Below are positions 14,246-21,748 of a stretch of 27,748 nucleotides of DNA, piece after piece. Both the position numbers and the translations under genes were made by a program. The stretch lies in the NCBI GenBank assembly GCA_964395545.1, contig CAYNAW010000017.1, forward strand, positions 1-27,748, given 5' to 3'. The notes below the pieces were generated by a model. The model searched no databases and was not told the origin of the DNA. It was given only the letters and a program-made list of their open reading frames with translations. Position 1 is the first letter of the stretch; every line of letters starts with the position of its first letter. The stretch is from CAYGVX01 sp964395545. Its GTDB lineage: Archaea; Thermoproteota; Bathyarchaeia; Bathyarchaeales; SOJC01.

Positions 14246-14943
14246 TTCTTCTGTTCCCTTCCCACTATGTAGACGTTGCCTTGTTCGGGAATTAGGCACT
14301 TCACTTTAGGCATCTCCTTAGCGAGCGTTTCACAAAACTTGGTCAAATCGTCTTTTGAGGAAGTGTGGTAGGGTACTGCGATTTTTGGCTTGACGAGCTT
14401 GGCGATCTTTAACCCGGTGCTTGTGGATGTGCTTGGGGCTATGCCTACAGTGCAGAAGGTGAGGTCCGGTTTGTGTTCTTCGCCCACTTTCTTCATCTCG
14501 GGGAATGGCAGGCTGTCTGCGGTGTGGAAGACCTTGACGCCGTCGTCGCTCGTTATGAGGAAGGTTATCGGCGTGGCGGCGGGTGGGTGGTTGCACGCTT
14601 CTGCCTGTACAGTCACATCGCCTATTTTTGCCTCGGCTCCAATCGTCATCTCTTGTAGTTTTTCTGGGGGTATGAAGGCGCTGAGTCTTCTGGTAGACGT
14701 CGGGTCAGCAAGTACTTGGCACTGCGTCTGTTCCTGCAGCTTCCTTACGAGAGGTCCGTCTAGATGGTCATAGTGTTCATGGGTGACTAGGATGGCGTCT
14801 ATGGTGGTGAAGCTTTTGGCGTTAACGTCGACTGGGTCTATTACGAGGGTTTTGGTAGGCGTTTTTATGGTGACGCCGGCATAGTTGTTTAACCACTTGA
14901 AGGCTATCTCGTTCTTCTTCGGAACGATGTTTTCTATTGACAT
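14242..14943 (-). CDS. UPF0173-type metal-dependent hydrolase (metallo-beta-lactamase fold)
   Basis: A 233-residue cytoplasmic MBL-fold protein of the UPF0173 (YtkL-like) family. The metal motif THEHYDHLDG (His-x-His-x-Asp-His) is at about residues 54-63. Further ligands are the His of EACNHPP, the Asp/His of FHTADSLPF, and the late PYHTSS. Members are broadly conserved but the physiological substrate is unknown. ATG at 14943 with AGGAG 6 nt upstream and a CTTTAAAAT box near 14977 on the minus strand. It is the first gene of a two-gene unit with pyrE, overlapping by 4 nt, so a link to nucleotide metabolism is possible but unproven. Confidence 0.88.
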   Translation of the reverse strand: MSIENIVPKKNEIAFKWLNNYAGVTIKTPTKTLVIDPVDVNAKSFTTIDAILVTHEHYDHLDGPLVRKLQEQTQCQVLADPTSTRRLSAFIPPEKLQEMTIGAEAKIGDVTVQAEACNHPPAATPITFLITSDDGVKVFHTADSLPFPEMKKVGEEHKPDLTFCTVGIAPSTSTSTGLKIAKLVKPKIAVPYHTSSKDDLTKFCETLAKEMPKVKCLIPEQGNVYIVGREQKK

Positions 14944-15001
14944 AGAATCTCCTCATAGACTGTATGGGGTATTCTGATTTTAAAGAACTTGCGCTGGCGC
15001 T

Positions 15002-15154
15002 TCAGCAGACTCCTGAGACTGCCTCGTAGGTCTGGCAGAACGCTATTTCTTCGTCTGGGGGAATAGTTCTCTCCTTGATTTCGATTCTGTTCTGGGAGCA
15101 TTCACCATCTACCCAGTGTTTGCAGTCTCGCCGTTCACACACTATCTTGGTCAC
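15002..15154 (-). CDS. DUF1540-like Cys-rich mini-protein
   Basis: A 50-residue protein starting VTKIVCERRDCKHW. Four cysteines in the pattern C-x4-C-x7-C-x(n)-C with an intervening HW-x-D-G-x-C resemble the DUF1540 domain, a small putative metal-binding module of unknown role. The GTG at 15154 is preferred because AGGTGG lies just upstream, the same arrangement seen at tbp. Upstream codons to 15238 also stay open, but they cross the CTATATAG promoter element. A final Cys at the C terminus makes five in total. It is divergent from the LarA-like gene, about 140 bp away. Confidence 0.55.
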   Translation of the reverse strand: MTKIVCERRDCKHWVDGECSQNRIEIKERTIPPDEEIAFCQTYEAVSGVC

Positions 15155-15197
15155 TTCAACCACCTTTTCCCTTTGATACTCCTCTCTTTTTAGCCCG

Positions 15198-15205
15198 CTA
15201 TATAG
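15198..15205. promoter_or_regulatory. Palindromic TATA box between divergent genes
   Basis: CTATATAG sits at the centre of the 10-bp palindrome GCTATATAGC. On the minus strand it is about 45 bp upstream of the DUF1540-like GTG. On the plus strand it could start transcripts near 15230, with a second candidate box (CTTAAAAG, 15250-15257) nearer the LarA-like gene. Confidence 0.4.
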
Positions 15206-15297
15206 CCCTATCTGACAGCGTACCAGATTCAGTGTCAATCTTCGATAGGCTTAAAAGTGACAGCCCATCACCTTTCCTTTCTCGGAGTGCCTTTTCG

Positions 15298-16572
15298 ATG
15301 GTAGATGTTTGGCTCCCCTATGATAAGACTGAGGTCTGTGCACGAGTTCCAACCCGCAACTTCCTTGGCATTATCGCGCCCAAGGAGAAGCCCGGCGTGT
15401 CTGACACAAGAGCGGAGATTTTGAGGGCATTGGACTCGCCAATTGGCTCTAGGCCACTGAGCGAGATTGTGCGGGCTGACAACAAGGTTGCTATCGTAGT
15501 TGACGACGCGACACGGCCCGCACCTACCAAGCTTATGATGCCACCCCTTCTGGAACATCTCTCACAGCTCGGCGTCAGAGACGAAAACATCACGATAATA
15601 TTCGGATGCGGCGCTCACAGGGCCGTGAAACCGGAAGAGGCGACAGAGCTTTTGGGCGAGGATGTCGCAAGTCGCTTCAGAAATGTGAGCCATGATTGCC
15701 GTGCCAAGGACCATGTACACGTCGGGACGACTAAGAAGCATGGAACAAAAGTGTTTCTCGACAGAGTTTTCGCGGAAGCTGACGTGCGAATCCTTACAGG
15801 CGACGTCGAGTTGCACTACTATGCGGGTTTCGGCGGGGGCCGGAAGAGCGTTTTGCCTGCGGTCAGCGGCGAAGAGACCATTCAACACAACCACGCCTTG
15901 ACTCTGCACCCGCAGGCTAGGACAAGTATACTCGAAGGGAATCCGGTTCATGAAGATATGGTTGAAGCGGCGAGGCTGGCGAAAGTCGACTTCATCTTAA
16001 ACGTTGTGACAAACAGCAAAGGAGAAATCGTGCGGGCCTTCGCTGGAGACTTGGAGCAAGCATTCCTCGAGGGTGTAAGACTGGTCGAGGAGATGTACAA
16101 GGTGCCCATCGACCGTCGCGCAGACATAGTCATTGCCAGTCCTGGGGGGCACCCTGCAGACATCAATCTCTATCAGGCATACAAGGCGATTGACAACGCC
16201 TTGGAGGGAGTCAAACGTGGCGGAGTCATCATATTAGTAGCTGAGTGTCCTGAAGGCTATGGGAACGAGATGTTCTACGAGTGGATGACGAAGTTTAACG
16301 ATTTGAAGGCTATTGAGAAGGAGATTAAGCGGCACTTCGACCTTGGAGGCTTCAAGGCTTACCGCCTGCTGAAGGCCTTAGAGAAAGCCCAGATAATACT
16401 TGTGTCGACGATGCCAGACTATTACGCGGTTAACGTCTTCAAGCTCCGCACGGCGAGAGCATTGAACGACGCCTTAGAAGATGCGTTTGAGCTCATGGGC
16501 AAGGACGCGAGGATTTGGGCGATTCCCCACGGACACGAGACGCTGCCAGTGATGCAGACGCAGCCCACTTAG
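15298..16572 (+). CDS. larA: LarA-family nickel-pincer racemase/epimerase
   Basis: A 424-residue homologue of lactate racemase LarA, which uses the nickel-pincer nucleotide cofactor to racemise or epimerise 2-hydroxyacids. The length equals Lactobacillus LarA and the catalytic residues align: DDATRP (69-74), His107 in GAHR, His173 in ELHYYAGF, cofactor-binding Lys183 in GGGRKSVLP, and the Lys of NLYQAYKA (Lys298 equivalent). The substrate cannot be read from sequence; many archaeal LarA homologues do not act on lactate. The cofactor genes larB, larC and larE are not in this window. The ATG at 15298 matches the family N terminus (M-V-D-V-W-LPYDK) and has GGAG 10 nt upstream; a GTG at 15232 would add 22 residues. 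The AEC carrier follows 98 bp later. Confidence 0.88.
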   Translation: MVDVWLPYDKTEVCARVPTRNFLGIIAPKEKPGVSDTRAEILRALDSPIGSRPLSEIVRADNKVAIVVDDATRPAPTKLMMPPLLEHLSQLGVRDENITIIFGCGAHRAVKPEEATELLGEDVASRFRNVSHDCRAKDHVHVGTTKKHGTKVFLDRVFAEADVRILTGDVELHYYAGFGGGRKSVLPAVSGEETIQHNHALTLHPQARTSILEGNPVHEDMVEAARLAKVDFILNVVTNSKGEIVRAFAGDLEQAFLEGVRLVEEMYKVPIDRRADIVIASPGGHPADINLYQAYKAIDNALEGVKRGGVIILVAECPEGYGNEMFYEWMTKFNDLKAIEKEIKRHFDLGGFKAYRLLKALEKAQIILVSTMPDYYAVNVFKLRTARALNDALEDAFELMGKDARIWAIPHGHETLPVMQTQPT

Positions 16573-16670
16573 CCGACTACGCGCCAGTTCGCATCCATGA
16601 CCGAGAATGAGCTTGCTGTCAACTTAAAATACTGTCTCTCACAACTCAAGGAACACCGACACTACATGGG

Positions 16671-17609
16671 ATGGAAGCTTTGGACGACATCGCCGTACGC
16701 ACTATGGTTCCCATACTCTTCCTGATGGGGGCAGGCTTTCTCTCGAGACGAATCGGCGTCCTGAAGCCTGGCGATGAGCGAGTGCTAAGCGCCTACCTCT
16801 ACTACTTCGCGCTTCCTGCGCTTTTCATCGTCAACTTAGCTGAGGCTGAGTTCACGCAAGAAACCTTGACTTTCATGCTCGCGGGAATTCTCCCCATCTT
16901 CATTGTCATGGCTGTTTACATACTCCTTTACCTAGCGCTGCGTGTTCCGCGAAGCACATTTTACCTCTTAGCTTTGAGCACGATTTTCGGCAGCCTAACC
17001 TTCTTCGGTCTACCCTTCGTGACCTTCGCCTATCCAACAGAAGGAGAACGCTTGGGAACGCTCTCATCAGCCTTCATAGCTCTGGTAAGCGTCACACTGG
17101 CACTGATTCTCTTCGAGGCTTATAGACTCGAGGACCCCACCAAATGGAACGGAGTCAAGCACGTCGCCAAGAGGCTTGCCAGAAATCCTCTCATCATTTC
17201 AATCCTCTTAGGCATCGCCTTATCGCTTGTTGGGCTTGATATGCCCGCGCCGATCGGTGGCCCTCTGCACATGCTGGGAAGCACGACTTTTGTCGTCGCG
17301 ATCTTCATGTTGGGAGTATTCCTCCAAGGGCGACGTTACACCAAAATTGGTGACGCCTTTAAACTAAGCCTGCTGAGAATGCTATTCCTGCCCACTGTGG
17401 CCTTTTTGACTTTGAGACTATTCGGGCTAAGCGGCGTGGAAGGCTCGGTTCTGGTGATCATGCACGGCACACCTCTCGCCGTTTCCATGATTATCCTCAG
17501 TGAACGCTACGACTTCTACAAGGAAACCATAGCCTCTCTGATCCTGTTCTCCTCACTGATGGCGACCGTCTACTTGAACCTGTGGCTTCTGTTGCTCGGA
17601 CAATTCTAG
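16671..17609 (+). CDS. AEC-family membrane transporter (auxin efflux carrier fold)
   Basis: A 312-residue integral membrane protein with about ten hydrophobic segments in two five-helix halves. The start MVPILFLMGAGFLSRRIGVLKPGD and YYFALPALFI are typical of the AEC/PIN family, which moves organic acid anions such as malate, malonate or auxin. The conserved Pro in the broken helix (ALPALF) and the second-half 'HGTPLAVSM' are visible. ATG at 16671; TTAAAAT at 16624 gives a predicted leader of about 20 nt and no clear ribosome-binding site. Its position directly after a LarA-like hydroxyacid racemase suggests both handle the same small carboxylate; this is inference. Confidence 0.85.
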   Translation: MEALDDIAVRTMVPILFLMGAGFLSRRIGVLKPGDERVLSAYLYYFALPALFIVNLAEAEFTQETLTFMLAGILPIFIVMAVYILLYLALRVPRSTFYLLALSTIFGSLTFFGLPFVTFAYPTEGERLGTLSSAFIALVSVTLALILFEAYRLEDPTKWNGVKHVAKRLARNPLIISILLGIALSLVGLDMPAPIGGPLHMLGSTTFVVAIFMLGVFLQGRRYTKIGDAFKLSLLRMLFLPTVAFLTLRLFGLSGVEGSVLVIMHGTPLAVSMIILSERYDFYKETIASLILFSSLMATVYLNLWLLLLGQF

Positions 17610-17618
17610 ACGATGTGG

Positions 17619-18605
17619 CTACTTCACCCTCAACTCTTCGACCTCAGAGGCGTCTAGAGGTGAGACGGCAATCGACTTGTCCATCCTTTTCCTGCCAAAC
17701 TTGACAATAGCCTCGCCGTCTTTTTTGTCTGCGTAGCGCAGAGTCAGCGCTGCTGCCTTCTCCACCGCCTTCTTTGTTTTTGGTCCCTGCAACAGTGCGG
17801 TGGGGCTGCCGCAGTCGGGCACTTCGAAGAGATAATCATTCTCACTCCGCATTTGCAGCAGCTGCTCGTTCTCCGTCTCGTTTCTCCCCACAACTATCTT
17901 GTTCTTGCCGAGCCTGAAGTGTCGTCCCACCTTCAGCAGGGCAACGTCTCGTGTTCCCACCCTCTTCTTGTGTTGGAACAAGTCTCGGAGTTTCGCTGCG
18001 AATTCCTTATAGGTCAAGAGGCAGCCGCCCGAGGGGCAGGGGTAGTCGTTTACGCCGAGCTCTTTGGCAAGGCTGATTTGCCTTTTCCTCGACCTGCCCT
18101 GTACGTCCAACAGTCTGTCCCTGTCCACCCATCCCTTCTTTTCAGCTTCAGTCTTGGGCAGCAGCCTCGCCGACAGGGGCCTGAGAACCCTTCCCTCCAG
18201 TCCAGCCTCCTGCTCGATGAGGCTTAACGCGTTCAGATGCTGAGACATAGGGCGTTCGTCGAGAACTTCGCCGGTGCAAATGAAGGAGGCCCCTATCTCT
18301 TCGGCGTATTCTTTGGCTTTCCTAAACATGAAAATTCTGCAGTCGATACAGGGGTTCATGTTGCGACCGTAGCCGTGTTTGGGGTTTCGCAGCAGCTTCA
18401 GGTAGTCTTCGCCCATGGTTATGACTTTGAGCGGGACGTTGAGTTGTTCGGCAGCATCGGCTGCGCCGTACCCTTCTTTTTCGCGGATGCAGAAGGGCGA
18501 GGTGAAGTTGACTGCTGTGATGTCAATGCCCTGCTCTTGGAGGAGTCGAGTGGCTAGGATGCTGTCTAGGCCTCCTGACAGTAGTGTCAATGCCTTCGTG
18601 TTCAA
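17619..18605 (-). CDS. PP-loop tRNA thiolase candidate (MnmA/ThiI-like)
   Basis: A 328-residue ATP pyrophosphatase-type protein. The PP-loop SGGLDS is at residues 10-15. The two cysteines expected of MnmA-type sulfur insertion are present: Cys86 in NPCIDC and Cys195 in CPSGGC. Between them lie FICTGEVLDERPMSQH and the HLN-x-L segment. This argues for tRNA uridine 2-thiolation or a related sulfur transfer. The C-terminal third (KVGRHFRLGKNKIVVGRNETEN) resembles an NFACT-R/DUF814-like RNA-binding module instead of the bacterial MnmA tail. The TTG start at 18605 has GAAGG about 8 nt upstream. It shares a TATA element with the divergent acetyltransferase gene. The exact modified nucleoside is not determinable here. 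Confidence 0.75.
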   Translation of the reverse strand: MNTKALTLLSGGLDSILATRLLQEQGIDITAVNFTSPFCIREKEGYGAADAAEQLNVPLKVITMGEDYLKLLRNPKHGYGRNMNPCIDCRIFMFRKAKEYAEEIGASFICTGEVLDERPMSQHLNALSLIEQEAGLEGRVLRPLSARLLPKTEAEKKGWVDRDRLLDVQGRSRKRQISLAKELGVNDYPCPSGGCLLTYKEFAAKLRDLFQHKKRVGTRDVALLKVGRHFRLGKNKIVVGRNETENEQLLQMRSENDYLFEVPDCGSPTALLQGPKTKKAVEKAAALTLRYADKKDGEAIVKFGRKRMDKSIAVSPLDASEVEELRVK

Positions 18606-18638
18606 ACTCTCAGCCTTCTACTGCTATCTTTCTTGGAA

Positions 18639-18648
18639 ACATATATAG
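18639..18648. promoter_or_regulatory. Shared divergent TATA box
   Basis: ACATATATAG reads as a TATA element on both strands. Rightward transcription would begin near 18671 (acetyltransferase ATG at 18711); leftward near 18617 (thiolase TTG at 18605). No other box is visible in this intergenic space. Confidence 0.45.
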
Positions 18649-18710
18649 CGTGCGTTGCGCTACAGCATTCTACCTCTCATATCCATCGCGCAGACACGGA
18701 GTTGCACCGT

Positions 18711-19193
18711 ATGCAGACGACTTTCACGTTGCGTCAATTCAAGCCCAGCGACTTGGACAAGGTGATCGAGATTAACAGGGTATGCTTACCCGAAAACTAC
18801 TCGCCCTATTTCTTCATGGAGATATTCGAGCGGTTTCCCGCCACCTTCATCGTAGCTGAGCTGGACGGCGATATGGTGGGATACATTATGTGTCGCATCG
18901 AAACGGGCTTCTCGAGCATGGGAATCCTGAGCATTTCAAAGAAGGGTCACGTGGTCTCTGTTGCTGTCTTGCCAAAGTACCAGCGTAAAGGCTTGGGCAT
19001 GGCGTTGATGAACGAGACGATGAAGAACATGCGCCTGTACAGGGCGAAGGAGTGCTTCTTGGAAGTCCGTGCCAGCAACACTCCCGCAGTAGACATGTAC
19101 AAGAAGTTGGGGTTTCAGGTTGCCCGCACGGCGAAGGGCTACTACGCCGATGGAGAAGACGCTTACGTGATGACGAAAAAACTTGCGAAATAG
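18711..19193 (+). CDS. N-terminal protein acetyltransferase, RimI/archaeal Nat type
   Basis: A 160-residue GNAT enzyme that transfers acetyl from acetyl-CoA to protein N termini. It tracks Sulfolobus Nat closely: LPENYSPYFFMEIFERFPATFIVAE, VGYIMCRIE, KGHVVSVAVLPKYQRKGLGMALM (the Q-R-K-G-L-G acetyl-CoA loop), FLEVRASNTPAVDMYKKLGF and KGYYADGEDAYVM. The long insertion before GHVVS is the known archaeal feature that widens substrate choice. The ATG at 18711 has GGAG 9 nt upstream; an upstream in-frame ATG at 18633 would precede the TATA element and is rejected. It probably works after Map, encoded 5 kb away. Confidence 0.93.
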   Translation: MQTTFTLRQFKPSDLDKVIEINRVCLPENYSPYFFMEIFERFPATFIVAELDGDMVGYIMCRIETGFSSMGILSISKKGHVVSVAVLPKYQRKGLGMALMNETMKNMRLYRAKECFLEVRASNTPAVDMYKKLGFQVARTAKGYYADGEDAYVMTKKLAK

Positions 19194-19261
19194 CTTTCTG
19201 CAGACGTTTGTTAATAGATGATAAAACTGCGCCTGACTATTGATCGAACGAGCGTGAAAGA

Positions 19262-19795
19262 ATGGCTTCGCAAAGCCCGAAGGTTCAGCATGCAATGGTT
19301 GAGTTAAAGGCTAGAGTAGGAGACTTATCTGCTACTCGGGCTAGGCTGGTTCAATTGAGGGCTAAAAGAGCGGGAGTTTTCCATCAAGTCGACACTTACT
19401 ACAAGGTGCCGAAGGGCAGGTTGAAACTGCGCGAAGTAGAGGGCGAAAGCGATGCTGAACTGATCTACTACGACAGAGAAGACATTGCCAAGCCGAAGCG
19501 AAGCTCCGTCTTCATCCTGAAAATCCCGAACCCTCAGACGTTCAAACAAATTCTCGGGCGAATACTGGAGACGCGGACTGTGGTTGACAAGGTGCGAGAA
19601 ATCTACACTCATGAAGGCATCCAAATCCACTTAGACGCAGTGAAGGATCTAGGCTGTTTCGTAGAGTTCGAACTCATAACTTCTAAAGACAGGGAGCAGC
19701 AAGAAGATGATCTTGCAAGGTTGGATAGGCTGAGAGAGCAGTTAGGCATTTGCCAGAAGTCTCTTGAGCGGTATTCTTATAGCGACTTGATCTGA
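19262..19795 (+). CDS. CYTH-domain protein (CyaB class IV adenylate cyclase / triphosphatase type)
   Basis: A 177-residue triphosphate-tunnel enzyme. The signature E-x-E-x-K near the N terminus reads M-V-E-L-K (residues 12-16), so the first Glu is missing. Other tunnel residues are visible: DTYYKVPKGRLKLREVEG, the basic strand (VDKVREIY) and the acidic FVEFE. Archaeal CYTH proteins may hydrolyse thiamine triphosphate or tripolyphosphate; few are real cyclases, so 'CyaB' is a family label only. The start could be the ATG at 19262 or the one at 19295, directly at MVELK; the latter would make a 166-residue protein matching the usual family N terminus. Its 3' end overlaps the convergent membrane gene by 19 nt. 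Confidence 0.8.
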   Translation: MASQSPKVQHAMVELKARVGDLSATRARLVQLRAKRAGVFHQVDTYYKVPKGRLKLREVEGESDAELIYYDREDIAKPKRSSVFILKIPNPQTFKQILGRILETRTVVDKVREIYTHEGIQIHLDAVKDLGCFVEFELITSKDREQQEDDLARLDRLREQLGICQKSLERYSYSDLI

Positions 19796-20247
19796 AGGCT
19801 GAGCCACCGTTCTTCCCTGTCATTGACCCAGCTTAGCAGTTGCAGAAGGCTTTTTGCGAAGCCTAGGATGCCGCCCAGGATGAGGACATAGCAGAAGAAA
19901 CGCAGGTCAACCAGCAGGCTAACTTGTTCGATGGAGAATGCAATGAGGCTCGTGTTGAGAATGTAGGCGAAGTATGCAACGAGTATCAGGGAATTGGTTA
20001 TGCTGAAGAGATGCTGGTAAACCGTGCCTTTGGTGAGTTCAATGAGGAATATGAAGGCTATGTACAGGGCGAAGAAAATCGTGAAGGCAGCTTGATAGCT
20101 GTAGATGCTCTCAAGGGGAGCCATGAATGCTGAGATAAGTATGAAGACGACGTATGCGATGACTGTTTTGGCTGATGCTTTGAGGAGCCGCGAAACCATA
20201 CTCCGCATGGTGCTGACATCTTCTCTGTCTGCTCCAGGCTTATCCAT
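19777..20247 (-). CDS. Four-helix membrane protein of unknown function
   Basis: I do not recognise this 156-residue protein. A 25-residue charged N terminus is followed by four hydrophobic segments at about 28-46, 52-70, 84-104 and 117-140, and a short basic cytoplasmic end (WVNDREERWLSLQIKSL). There are no catalytic motifs. The ATG at 20247 overlaps the stop of the upstream secreted-protein gene by 8 nt, so the two are translationally linked. It is the last gene of a three-gene membrane operon. Its 3' end overlaps the CYTH gene by 19 nt in convergent orientation. Confidence 0.7.
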   Translation of the reverse strand: MDKPGADREDVSTMRSMVSRLLKASAKTVIAYVVFILISAFMAPLESIYSYQAAFTIFFALYIAFIFLIELTKGTVYQHLFSITNSLILVAYFAYILNTSLIAFSIEQVSLLVDLRFFCYVLILGGILGFAKSLLQLLSWVNDREERWLSLQIKSL

Positions 20248-21016
20248 AATTCACCACCATAGGACCATAATCAAACATTTCAGTCTCGAAGTGGACGAGG
20301 ATCTGCCCACTTCCCGTGAACCTTGCAGCTTCAACTATTGTCTCAAATTCGCCACTGTAAGCATTGCCCGAGGGAACATCAATAGCAGTCGTGTCTCCTC
20401 CGAGCAGTTGGCCTCTATCGTTAAGAATCTCGATGCGGATGGTTCCAGTTACGCTGAAGTAGGGTGAATGATTCTCGAAGCTCACTGGCACGCTTACCTG
20501 CAGACGGGTCAGATCATAATGCATGTTTTGAGGCGTGCCCACGGTGAAGTTGAAAAGCGGTGCGCCCCACTGGATAGGTGTGCTTCCCTCTAGCCCGACT
20601 GGTACTAGGTTCGCATAGCTAAGATATGCAGAGCTAATCAAAGTGAAGTTCGAGTCTTCGAACAGATACTTCTCTCGGGTCAGGACTTGCCCGACATCGA
20701 GGCTGATATTGTGGAGCAGAGTCAATTCCTCTTGAGGAGAAACCTGCGCAATGTAAGATGAGGCCTCTGAAATGGAGTGATGCTGAGCGTCTACGATGGA
20801 CGTCGTGAAGTTCAAGCCGTTGATGCCGTAGTACCCACTGTTGTTTAGGAAAATTGGCAGCGTCATGCCGAGGGAGTGCCCGTCAAACATAGAAGTTGGC
20901 TCTCCAAAGTCGACGTTGATGAGGGTAGCTGAGTAAGCGCAGGTTACAGCGAAAGCTAGGGTAATTATCCAAAAAAACCGGATAGCCCAGGCCAGCGCGC
21001 GCAGTGGCACGTTCAT
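20240..21016 (-). CDS. Membrane-anchored extracellular protein of unknown function
   Basis: A 258-residue protein with an uncleaved-looking N-terminal hydrophobic anchor (about residues 9-29) and a long soluble beta-rich domain. Six N-glycosylation sequons (NNS, NFT, NIS, NFT, NFT, NHS) point to an extracellular location in an archaeon. The beta-rich layout with 'VSVPVSFENHSPYFSVTGTIRIEILND' resembles LEA14/immunoglobulin-like folds, but I cannot name a family. It lies 6 bp after the preceding gene's stop and overlaps the next by 8 nt, so the three genes form an operon. A role in the cell envelope is likely from topology alone. Confidence 0.7.
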   Translation of the reverse strand: MNVPLRALAWAIRFFWIITLAFAVTCAYSATLINVDFGEPTSMFDGHSLGMTLPIFLNNSGYYGINGLNFTTSIVDAQHHSISEASSYIAQVSPQEELTLLHNISLDVGQVLTREKYLFEDSNFTLISSAYLSYANLVPVGLEGSTPIQWGAPLFNFTVGTPQNMHYDLTRLQVSVPVSFENHSPYFSVTGTIRIEILNDRGQLLGGDTTAIDVPSGNAYSGEFETIVEAARFTGSGQILVHFETEMFDYGPMVVNYG

Positions 21017-21022
21017 CGGGGC

Positions 21023-21556
21023 TTACTCTTCCTTCTGGTTCTCAGGGGGAATCAATATTGCCTTCGGCTCTTCCTGCTCCGGCGCGACGGGTTTGGGCTG
21101 AGGGCTCTGCGTTTGCGGGGTCTGGGGCTGTTGAGGTGGCTTAGCCTCGGGTTGGTGTTGCTGAGAGGCTTGTTGCTTTGTTTGAACTTGTACAGCTGGT
21201 TGGACTTTAGGGTGAGGCGTGATTTGCGGCTGAGGCTGTTCTACTGGTGCAAGTTGAGCTTGAGACAACGCTGGCGCAACGAGTGCAGGTCTGTGAGTTA
21301 CGAGTGGGATACCTCTGACGGTCAGCATCGAGCCTATCCACCCCATGATGCCTAGGTACATTAGGCGTATGCAGGCCTGTATCAGAGGAGCTAGAGCGTC
21401 CCCGAACACTCTCGCAAGGTCGCCAGTGGCGATCATGCTGAGGGGTTCTTGGAGGAAGAGGAAGGCGTTTACGAAGGTGAAGGTTAAGAGGGCTACGCCG
21501 ATTGAGAGGATGATGATGCCTGTGAACTGGGGCTTGTTATGTACGCTTATCGGCAT
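21023..21556 (-). CDS. Membrane protein with Pro/Gln-rich tail
   Basis: A 177-residue protein, first of a three-gene membrane operon. Two hydrophobic segments (about 11-34 and 60-80) are followed by a roughly 90-residue low-complexity tail rich in Pro and Gln (for example QPQPQITPHPKVQP), ending in an acidic PEQEEPKAILIPPENQKEE. No homologous family is recognised. The ATG at 21556 has GGAG 10 nt upstream; a start at 21595 would add 13 residues and remove the spacing to the TATA-like TTTAATAC near 21600. Such a tail may span the pseudoperiplasm or act as a flexible linker or binding arm; which side it lies on is uncertain. Confidence 0.7.
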   Translation of the reverse strand: MPISVHNKPQFTGIIILSIGVALLTFTFVNAFLFLQEPLSMIATGDLARVFGDALAPLIQACIRLMYLGIMGWIGSMLTVRGIPLVTHRPALVAPALSQAQLAPVEQPQPQITPHPKVQPAVQVQTKQQASQQHQPEAKPPQQPQTPQTQSPQPKPVAPEQEEPKAILIPPENQKEE

Positions 21557-21748
21557 GGTGCATATTCTCCTTTGGGTTCGATTATGACGGTACATATGTA
21601 TTAAATCTTATGTAGCAATAAATAATATTCTGGAATCGACCCGCCCACGTCCTGTGATCAGCATGTGCAAAAGCCGGCGCCCACCACACAGAACACGCAA
21701 AACCTTAATACAAAACCACAAACTCAAACATAGCAAAACAAATCACAG

